From: Cuspidothrix sp046080565
GTDB lineage: Bacteria; Cyanobacteriota; Cyanobacteriia; Cyanobacteriales; Nostocaceae
Length of the DNA: 5,945 nucleotides
NCBI GenBank assembly: GCA_046080565.1
Contig: JBJTUF010000010.1
Coordinates: 1-5,945, forward strand
Direction: 5' to 3'
Under the pieces are notes generated by a model. It was given only the letters and a program-made list of their open reading frames with translations, was not told the DNA's origin and searched no databases. Of this stretch, positions 1 through 5,690 are shown piece after piece; position 1 is the first letter of the stretch; each line of letters starts with the position of its first letter. A program made the position numbers and the translations under genes.

Positions 1-116
1 ATGATATTAGCCCTAATATTAGCCTGGAAGAATCTCATGAAATGATCAATAATGCTGAAAAAATGTTAAATTTCTCTAGTCAATACTTTGACAGCAAAAA
101 TCATGAAAATACTTGA
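1..116 (+). CDS. 3' end of an upstream gene, possibly a HEPN-domain protein
   Basis: A reading frame enters from the left edge (first complete codon at base 3) and ends at TGA 114-116, giving the last 37 residues of a protein whose start lies outside the window. The visible tail is hydrophilic and probably helical, with a core of SLEESHEMINNAEKMLNF followed by SSQYF and a polar end. An acidic lead-in, then an amphipathic helix of the A/E-K-L-NF type ending in an aromatic pair, resembles the C-terminal helix of HEPN-domain proteins, which are often paired with MNT nucleotidyltransferases. That is a resemblance from memory, not a proven assignment. No membrane segment is visible, so this is not the end of a Wzm-type permease, which is what one would expect just upstream of the next gene. 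The reading frame is well supported; the family call is weak. Confidence 0.45.
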   Translation, partial: DISPNISLEESHEMINNAEKMLNFSSQYFDSKNHENT

Positions 117-213
117 GAGAAATCAATCTGATATCATTGGTTGAAAAGTTTTCAAGTGGATATACAAATGTTAAATTTCACAACAAAAAGGTTTCAAATA
201 TTCTCTTAGGAAG

Positions 214-219
214 TATAAT
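214..219 (+). promoter_or_regulatory. Candidate -10 box for the glycan operon
   Basis: A perfect TATAAT lies 26 bases before the ATG of the Wzt-like gene, in the only gap upstream of the five-gene run. A weak -35 match, GTTTCA at 191-196 (3 of 6 consensus bases), sits at the standard 17-base spacing. Transcription would start near base 226 and leave a leader of about 20 bases. The region is very AT-rich, so a chance match is quite possible, and no extended -10 TGn is present. Confidence 0.3.
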
Positions 220-245
220 TTCATCAAATTCATTATTGATAATCT

Positions 246-1490
246 ATGTCAGATACAGTTATTCGCGTTGAAAACCTGGGTAAAAAATATATTATTGGAC
301 ATCAGCAGCAGGAACGTTATACAGCACTGCGAGATGTAATTACTAATAAGGTTAAATCTATTGGTAGTTTAATAAATCCTAAAACCAAGAATGAAAATCC
401 TGAATTTGAAGAATTTTGGGCTTTAAAAGATGTATCCTTTGAGATTAAACAGGGTGATAGAGTTGGGATTATTGGACGTAATGGGGCGGGAAAATCAACA
501 TTATTGAAGATTTTAAGCCGTATTACTGAACCAACAAAAGGGAGTATTAAAATTAAGGGTAGGGTTGCCAGTTTATTGGAAGTGGGGACTGGGTTTCATC
601 CAGAATTGACAGGGAGAGAAAATATATTTCTCAATGGGGCAATTTTGGGCATGGGGAAGGAGGAAATTAAGCGGAAGTTTGATGAGATTGTGGCGTTTGC
701 TGAGGTGGAGAAGTTTCTGGATACACCAGTGAAACGGTATTCTTCGGGGATGTATGTGCGGTTGGCGTTTGCGGTGGCGGCGCATTTAGAACCGGAGATT
801 TTGATTGTAGATGAGGTGTTGGCGGTGGGGGATATTGAATTTCAGAGAAAGTGTTTAGGGAAAATGAGAGACGTAGGACAGCATGGCAGAACAGTTCTCT
901 TTGTTAGTCATAACTTAGTGGCTTTAAAACAATTATGTTCAACTGCCATTTATTTAAAAAACGGAATGATTCAAAGTACGGGAAATACCATTGATGTCAT
1001 CAAAAGCTATCTTGATAGTAGCAGTATAATTGATAGTTATTCAAATACAATCAAATCATCTTTTCTGCAATTGGAAAATGTAGTCAATGCTGATAAGACC
1101 TACTTAAGTAGTGATTTGACTTGTTATGCTGGAAGTTTATGTACTTTCAATCTTACTTTTTATACAAAATACCAATTGAATAATTGTTACTTAAATCTTC
1201 ATATAGAAGATGATCAAGAAAAAATATTAGTCCATGCAAGAAGTGATCAACAAGAATTTTATCCAAATTTTGATGAAGGAAGTTTTAAACTGTCTATTTG
1301 CATTGAAGCTCTAAATTTAGAACCGGGCTGTTACTCAATTTGGTTTAGAGTATATAGTAGACAAAGTAAAGACGATTTTATTTGTGATTCCGAAAAGTAT
1401 GTACTTAATATTATTGGTGAACGCCAACTATTTCACGGATTTGTACATGTAAAAACTTACTGGAGTCAACCAGAAAGTATTAAGTATTAA
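246..1490 (+). CDS. wzt: Wzt-like polysaccharide ABC-transporter ATP-binding protein
   Basis: This 414-residue protein is the nucleotide-binding subunit of an ABC-2-type exporter that moves lipid-linked O-antigen or similar glycan across the inner membrane. The ATPase domain covers about residues 5-250: Walker A GRNGAGKST at 77-85, the GTGFHPELTGREN block typical of the Wzt/TagH group at 114-126, signature YSSGM at 165-169, Walker B ILIVDE at 185-190 and the switch His at 222 (SHN). Residues from about 265 to 400 form a separate beta-rich region matching the place and size of the Wzt C-terminal domain, which in known systems reads the finished end of the glycan. The start is supported by the MSDTVIRVENLGKKY opening, usual for this family in cyanobacteria; there is no clear ribosome-binding site. 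It is first in the operon, and no permease gene lies next to it. Base composition changes sharply between the ATPase part and the C-terminal part. Confidence 0.92.
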   Translation: MSDTVIRVENLGKKYIIGHQQQERYTALRDVITNKVKSIGSLINPKTKNENPEFEEFWALKDVSFEIKQGDRVGIIGRNGAGKSTLLKILSRITEPTKGSIKIKGRVASLLEVGTGFHPELTGRENIFLNGAILGMGKEEIKRKFDEIVAFAEVEKFLDTPVKRYSSGMYVRLAFAVAAHLEPEILIVDEVLAVGDIEFQRKCLGKMRDVGQHGRTVLFVSHNLVALKQLCSTAIYLKNGMIQSTGNTIDVIKSYLDSSSIIDSYSNTIKSSFLQLENVVNADKTYLSSDLTCYAGSLCTFNLTFYTKYQLNNCYLNLHIEDDQEKILVHARSDQQEFYPNFDEGSFKLSICIEALNLEPGCYSIWFRVYSRQSKDDFICDSEKYVLNIIGERQLFHGFVHVKTYWSQPESIKY

Positions 1491-1525
1491 GTATTTAATT
1501 GCATTAATAAAAAGCATTATTAATT

Positions 1526-2761
1526 ATGAAAATTCTAATTTGGAATCCCTATGTTAGTCTTGGTGGTGGATTGCGTTTATTACTACAATTGTCAGACGCA
1601 ATAGCTCGTCATCCCGATGTTAAATTAGTAAGATTGGCACTTCCTTCTGGTTGTATAAATAACCATGAAATTCTTAATAATAAAAAAGTGAAAATTTTTG
1701 AACTAAATCAGTTATGGCTAGAAAAACATCAAAGAATTTTAGGAATTAAAGGTACAACAAGGCTCAAATTCCTATTACGGCGTTTACTACCTCAAACTTT
1801 AGCTAAAGGTAAACAAAAACAATTTCAAAATGCGATTGAAGACTGTGATTTAATTTACTGTCCTTGGCCTCACCGACTCAGCTTTCCCATTACCGATAAA
1901 CCAGTAATTTGTACTTTTCAAGATGCTACGCTATTAGAATTTCCTGAAATTATTGGGGGACAAGCAACCCATTTAGAATGGCAACTCTCAAAAGTGTGGA
2001 TGGAAAAATCCACTAGCATAGTTGTTTCATCAAATTCTACTAAAGAGAGATTGATTAAGCAATTTGGAGAAATCTGTGAAAAAGCCAACATAATTCATCA
2101 TGCCATATTACCAGAAACACAACAAAAAGTACCTTTAGTCTGTTCTAAGTTATCAGATAAACTACCTAAAAAATATGTAATTTTCCCGGCTAATATAATG
2201 ACACATAAAAATCATTATAATATGTTGGTAGCTTGGTCACGGTTTCAACGTCGTAAAGAATTTCCTTTAGTTTTGTTTGGTGCGGGGATAGAAAAGCTTA
2301 ATTACTCAAATCCTAATTGGCCAGAATCTTGGATAGCCACAAGACTTACTGGAGTGATTTATCGAACTAATCTAAGTTTAGGAGAAGATATTTATGCGTT
2401 AGGTTATGTCGATGATGCTGATGTTATCAGTTTAATTAGTCAAGCAACAGCGTTAATCATGCCCACTTTAGCAGAAGGTGGTGGTAGTTTCCCTGTGGAA
2501 GAAGCTTTAACCTTTGGAGTACCTGTTTTGTGTTCTAATATTGCAATAATGCAAGAGCATCTTTCTTATAGAAGTGCTAAAATAGCTTGGTTTGATCCTG
2601 ACTGTCCTAGTTCTATAGTTGATGCGCTAAATAATTTTTTTGATAATTATTCAGATTATAAGCAATCAGCTATTGATGGTATAACAGATCCTCGTCCTTC
2701 ATGGAATGATATTGCCAGTCAATATGTTAAAGTATTTCATGAAGCATTGAATAAGTATTAA
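1526..2761 (+). CDS. GT4-like glycosyltransferase (GT-B fold)
   Basis: A 411-residue cytoplasmic or membrane-peripheral enzyme that would add a sugar from a nucleotide donor to the growing lipid-linked glycan. The N-terminal half opens with MKILIWNPYVSLGGGLRLLL, a beta strand plus glycine-rich loop typical of acceptor-side Rossmann domains in GT-B enzymes. The C-terminal donor-binding half has FPANIMTHKNHYN at 220-232, where K228 fits the phosphate-contacting lysine, then LFGAG at 250-254 and the PTLAEGGGSFPVEEAL block at 313-328. That block holds the paired acidic residues of the GT4 family (E317 and E325 or E326); compared with the second glycosyltransferase at 4388-5596 it carries one extra glycine. 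The C-terminus ends in helices, and no transmembrane segment or signal peptide is seen. It lies 35 bases after the ATPase gene and 16 before the perosamine synthase gene. Donor, acceptor and linkage cannot be read from sequence; GDP-perosamine or GDP-mannose are reasonable guesses from context. Confidence 0.85.
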   Translation: MKILIWNPYVSLGGGLRLLLQLSDAIARHPDVKLVRLALPSGCINNHEILNNKKVKIFELNQLWLEKHQRILGIKGTTRLKFLLRRLLPQTLAKGKQKQFQNAIEDCDLIYCPWPHRLSFPITDKPVICTFQDATLLEFPEIIGGQATHLEWQLSKVWMEKSTSIVVSSNSTKERLIKQFGEICEKANIIHHAILPETQQKVPLVCSKLSDKLPKKYVIFPANIMTHKNHYNMLVAWSRFQRRKEFPLVLFGAGIEKLNYSNPNWPESWIATRLTGVIYRTNLSLGEDIYALGYVDDADVISLISQATALIMPTLAEGGGSFPVEEALTFGVPVLCSNIAIMQEHLSYRSAKIAWFDPDCPSSIVDALNNFFDNYSDYKQSAIDGITDPRPSWNDIASQYVKVFHEALNKY

Positions 2762-2777
2762 TAAGGTTAATATAATT

Positions 2778-3869
2778 ATGCACAAAATTCCTGTTTATCA
2801 ACCCTCTCTTGTCGGTAACGAAAAAAAATACGTTAACGATTGTCTTGACTCTAATTGGATTTCTTCAAAGGGTAAATATGTTCAACTCTTTGAAAAAGAA
2901 TTTGCTAGTTATGTTAAAGTCAATTATGCTACGGGAGTATGTAACGGTACAGTAGCTTTACATTTAGCTTTATTAGCTTTAGGAATTGGTCAAGGAGATG
3001 AGGTAATTGTCCCCACTTTAACCTATATTGCTTCAGTAAATACTATCACTTATACTGGAGCAACTCCTGTTTTTGTGGACTCACTTCCTGATACTTGGCA
3101 AATCGATCCTGAAGATGTTATTAGAGCGATTACACCGCAAACTAAAGCTATATTAGCAGTGCATCTTTATGGACATCCTTGTGATATGTTAGCCTTAAAA
3201 GAAATAGCAAAAAAACATCGCTTATTTTTAATAGAAGATTGTGCTGAAGCTATTGGTTCATTATATCAAAATCAGCACGTTGGCACTTTTGGAGATGTGG
3301 CTACTTTTAGCTTCTATGGTAATAAAACCATTACCACAGGTGAAGGAGGCATGGTAATTACTAATGATCAAACTATTTTCGATCGAGCCGTTCATTACAA
3401 AGGGCAAGGTTTAGCCAAATATCGGGAATATTGGCACGACGTAATCGCGTATAATTACCGCATGACTAATATTTGTGGGGCGATTGGATTAGCTCAATTA
3501 GAACAAATTGAGACAATTCTTAAAAAGAAACGTCATATTGCGGAACTCTATAAAGAGTTACTCAAAAATACAAATTTTGAAGTTCAAGGCGAAATAGGCA
3601 ATGTATATCACTCCTATTGGATGGTTTCTATTCTTATTTTGCAAGCAAATCAAAGGGATACAGTAAGAGATTACCTAGCACAAGCTGGAATCGAGACTCG
3701 TCCAGTATTTTATCCTGTGCATACTATGCCGATGTATTCCCAGAAATATCAACGTCATAAAAATGCTGAGGATATTGGATGGCGAGGAATTAATCTTCCT
3801 AGTTATCCTGATTTATCTGATGAACAAATCAAATATATTTGCAATACTTTAATAGCTTCAAGCATTTAA
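2778..3869 (+). CDS. per: GDP-perosamine synthase (DegT/DnrJ/EryC1/StrS aminotransferase)
   Basis: A 363-residue PLP-dependent sugar aminotransferase, expected to convert GDP-4-keto-6-deoxymannose plus glutamate to GDP-perosamine and 2-oxoglutarate in the cytoplasm. The length is normal for the family. Visible landmarks are IPVYQPSL at 4-11, the SNGT-like CNGTVALHLALLALG at 55-69, DEVIVPTLTYIASVN at 74-88, HLYGHPCDM at 129-137, IEDCAEA at 152-158 with D154 placed to contact the PLP ring nitrogen, and GNKTITTGEGGM at 181-192 with K183 as the Schiff-base lysine. Also present are NYRMTNICGAIGLAQLEQ at 226-243, RPVFYPVHTMPMYS at 308-321 and WRGINLPS at 335-342. Many of these strings match, from memory, the Per/RfbE perosamine synthase of E. 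coli O157. The lysine rules out the colitose-pathway dehydratase ColD, which has histidine there. A weak AAGG lies 11 bases before the ATG. A related 4-aminosugar product cannot be fully excluded. Confidence 0.9.
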   Translation: MHKIPVYQPSLVGNEKKYVNDCLDSNWISSKGKYVQLFEKEFASYVKVNYATGVCNGTVALHLALLALGIGQGDEVIVPTLTYIASVNTITYTGATPVFVDSLPDTWQIDPEDVIRAITPQTKAILAVHLYGHPCDMLALKEIAKKHRLFLIEDCAEAIGSLYQNQHVGTFGDVATFSFYGNKTITTGEGGMVITNDQTIFDRAVHYKGQGLAKYREYWHDVIAYNYRMTNICGAIGLAQLEQIETILKKKRHIAELYKELLKNTNFEVQGEIGNVYHSYWMVSILILQANQRDTVRDYLAQAGIETRPVFYPVHTMPMYSQKYQRHKNAEDIGWRGINLPSYPDLSDEQIKYICNTLIASSI

Positions 3870-3887
3870 TATTCAGAAACAAGTTTT

Positions 3888-4364
3888 ATGAACTATATAA
3901 AGATTAGGTTATTACACGGTTCTGATGCACAAGATTTAAGTAATCTTTTACTAAGTAGTTCACCAGAATATATTAAGTATTTTCATCCTTTTGATTTTCA
4001 GGTATTGTCAATCAAAAAGCAACTTGATAGTGCGTTTAATGATAAATTTTTTGGAATAGAAGTAGAAGATAGTAGTGTAGATAATTCCAAATTTATTGGC
4101 TTTTATATGTTAAGAGGTATGGATGAAGGATACATAGAGCCGATGTATGGAGTTTTTATTGATCAAGAGTGGCAAAATAAAGGAATAGCTAAATTAACTC
4201 TTTACCATGCTGAATGTTTTTGTAAAATAAATTCATATAAACGTCTATTGCTCAAAGTAAATCCTGATAATTATATAGCTAAAAATCTATATGAATCTAT
4301 CGGGTTTAAATTTTTAAAAGAGGATATTAAAATTAGTAATATTGTTTTGTTTAAAGATTTATAA
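3888..4364 (+). CDS. GNAT-family acetyltransferase, candidate aminosugar N-acyltransferase
   Basis: A 158-residue single-domain protein of the usual GNAT size. Motif A is visible as the strand YGVFID at 87-92 followed by QNKGIA at 96-101, matching the Q/R-x-x-G-x-G/A loop that holds the acetyl-CoA pyrophosphate. Motif B follows as KVNPDNYIAKNLYESIGF at 123-140, with the N-x-x-A-x-x-x-Y-x-x-x-G-F spacing seen in many GNAT enzymes; Y135 sits where the general-acid tyrosine often lies. The N-terminal 75 residues are less conserved and probably shape the acceptor site. The gene follows the perosamine synthase by 18 bases and precedes a glycosyltransferase by 23. From position alone, I infer that it may acylate the 4-amino group of GDP-perosamine or of the assembled glycan. 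GNAT enzymes with sugar-nucleotide substrates are known (WecD, PseH), but this family also modifies proteins and small molecules, so the substrate is open. Confidence 0.8.
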   Translation: MNYIKIRLLHGSDAQDLSNLLLSSSPEYIKYFHPFDFQVLSIKKQLDSAFNDKFFGIEVEDSSVDNSKFIGFYMLRGMDEGYIEPMYGVFIDQEWQNKGIAKLTLYHAECFCKINSYKRLLLKVNPDNYIAKNLYESIGFKFLKEDIKISNIVLFKDL

Positions 4365-4387
4365 TTCATTAGGAAAATATTTCTATT

Positions 4388-5596
4388 ATGAAAATAGGTT
4401 ATTACTTGGGGAGTGCAAGTTTACATGGTGGAGGAACTGCTCCATACGCTTGGCGCATCCTTGACTTATTATTAAGTCATAGTAAAAATAATGATATTGA
4501 GATTATGATTTTATGTACTGAAGAAGTACAAAAAGATTGTATTGAATTAATTAATAAATATCAAGCGAAAGCTGAAATATACTTGCTATCACACAATTTT
4601 AATTTATTTCAACGTTCAGGAAGAATATTAGGAGTTGTTCTAGGCAAAATACTTGATAAACTGAAAATTAACAATAAATTAGCTTTAATTTTTAATCCTA
4701 GTTATCGCCAGTTTGCTTCCTTAGATATTGATTTACTTCATGTTCCTTATCAAACACCACCTATTTATGATTTACCTTATCCTTTTATAGTCACAATGCA
4801 CGATGTTCAAGAGTTACATTTTCCTGAATTTTTCACTCCAGAAGAGCGTGCTTTGAGAGCAGAGTATTATTGGAAATCTCTTAAATATTCTAGAGGTGTA
4901 GTTGTCTCCTTTAATCATGTTAAACAAGATTTAATTAAGTATTTTAATTTGCCTAAATCTAAGGTTTATGTTTGTCCACTTCCCTACAATCAAATTAAAC
5001 TCGCTGCTCCTACTCAAGAAGAAACAGAATTTTATACTAAAAAATATAGTAATCTAAAAGATTTTATCCTTTATCCTGCTCAAACGTGGCAACATAAAAA
5101 TCATTTATCTCTAATTAAAGCAATAGAATTAATCAAAACTCAACATCAACGCTCTATAAATCTAGTTTGTACTGGCAAAAAGAATTCCTTTTTTGATGAA
5201 ACCATACAAAAATACTTAATAAACTCACCTGTATCAAAGCAAGTCCATTTTATGGATATTGTACCTGAAACTGAATTATATTGGTTATATAAAAATTGTG
5301 CTTTAGTAGTTGTTCCTACTCTATATGAAGCGGGTAGTTTTCCTTTATTAGAAGCAATGTTTTTAGAAGTTCCTGTTATTTGTTCTTCGGTTACATCTTT
5401 ACCAGAAACTATTGGGGATTCAAGATTTATTTTTGACCCGTTAAATATAGAAGAAATGGGAAATTTAATTGTAAATATGTTAAATGATGAACCATTAAGA
5501 ATGGCTAATATAAAAAATAACCAAGCTAGAATTGAAAAACTGACTAAAATAAATACCTTTGATAATATTCTCAATGTTTGGAAGAATTTTTGCTAG
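4388..5596 (+). CDS. GT4-like glycosyltransferase (GT-B fold)
   Basis: A 402-residue glycosyltransferase, last gene of the operon-like run. The N-terminal acceptor domain opens with MKIGYYLGSASLHGGGTAPY (glycine-rich loop 14-16) and includes VTMHDVQELHFPEFF at 135-149, where H138 and D139 fit the catalytic-site region of retaining GT-B enzymes. The donor half begins about residue 225 with ILYPAQTWQHKNHLSL (K237 in the phosphate-binding spot). It ends with PTLYEAGSFPLLEAM at 310-324, a regular E-x7-E pair at E314 and E322, then VPVICSS at 328-334. No membrane span or signal peptide is visible. It shares the HKNH and GSFPxxEA blocks with the glycosyltransferase at 1526-2761, but the N-terminal halves look quite different, suggesting different acceptors. 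A weak AGGA at 4371-4374 lies 13 bases before the ATG. No terminator hairpin follows. The exact sugar added is unknown; mannose or perosamine are guesses from the cluster. Confidence 0.86.
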   Translation: MKIGYYLGSASLHGGGTAPYAWRILDLLLSHSKNNDIEIMILCTEEVQKDCIELINKYQAKAEIYLLSHNFNLFQRSGRILGVVLGKILDKLKINNKLALIFNPSYRQFASLDIDLLHVPYQTPPIYDLPYPFIVTMHDVQELHFPEFFTPEERALRAEYYWKSLKYSRGVVVSFNHVKQDLIKYFNLPKSKVYVCPLPYNQIKLAAPTQEETEFYTKKYSNLKDFILYPAQTWQHKNHLSLIKAIELIKTQHQRSINLVCTGKKNSFFDETIQKYLINSPVSKQVHFMDIVPETELYWLYKNCALVVVPTLYEAGSFPLLEAMFLEVPVICSSVTSLPETIGDSRFIFDPLNIEEMGNLIVNMLNDEPLRMANIKNNQARIEKLTKINTFDNILNVWKNFC

Positions 5597-5669
5597 TTTT
5601 ATCTTAGATATACCTTTAGTCCAACAGATAATAGCGAAATTACAAAGATTAGCTGCTAGAAAATATTAA
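5574..5669 (+). other. Possible small ORF or gene remnant between the last glycosyltransferase and the DUF2887 gene
   Basis: A 31-residue frame begins at ATG 5574, inside the last codons of the glycosyltransferase, and ends at TAA 5667-5669. Its sequence (MFGRIFASFILDIPLVQQ, then a basic amphipathic stretch ending in AARKY) looks more protein-like than random AT-rich DNA, with a hydrophobic part followed by a helix-like tail. It could be the tail of a lost gene, a small overlapping gene, or chance. The rest of the 94-base gap (5597-5690) shows no terminator hairpin, no convincing promoter and no good ribosome-binding site. Confidence 0.15.
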
Positions 5670-5690
5670 TAAGATGAAATTAGCATAAAA

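Noticed and set aside
4..24. Nine-base direct repeat ATATTAGCC separated by three bases
   Set aside because: It lies in coding sequence (DISPNISL) and only two copies are present, so a chance repeat of Ile-Ser codons is enough to explain it.
612..663. Cluster of G runs on the coding strand that might form a G-quadruplex
   Set aside because: Runs at 612-614, 636-639, 647-649 and 653-656 leave one loop of 21 bases, too long for a convincing structure; the general G-rich patch explains them.
573..785. Open frame of 70 codons on the minus strand
   Set aside because: It lies wholly inside the conserved ATPase core of the Wzt-like gene, is rich in His, Pro and Arg from reverse reading of G-rich codons, and resembles no family I recognise.
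1478..1497. Repeated TTAAGTA units at the end of the Wzt gene, with similar ATTAAGTATT strings near 3971 and 4934
   Set aside because: Short AT-rich words recur by chance in this composition, and the copies have no regular spacing or shared context.
5146..5574. Open frame of 142 codons on the minus strand with a hydrophobic start that mimics a signal sequence
   Set aside because: It is antisense to the donor-binding half of a clear GT4-like gene, including its E-x7-E motif; the hydrophobic stretch is explained by reverse reading of AT-rich codons.
5600..5610. Small palindrome TATCTTAGATA after the last glycosyltransferase, considered as a terminator
   Set aside because: The stem is five mostly A-T pairs with a one-base centre and no following T run, so it is not a credible terminator.
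5674..5688. Alternative ATG just upstream of the DUF2887 gene
   Set aside because: It gives only four codons (MKLA) before a stop and is out of frame with the recognisable N-terminus that begins at 5691.
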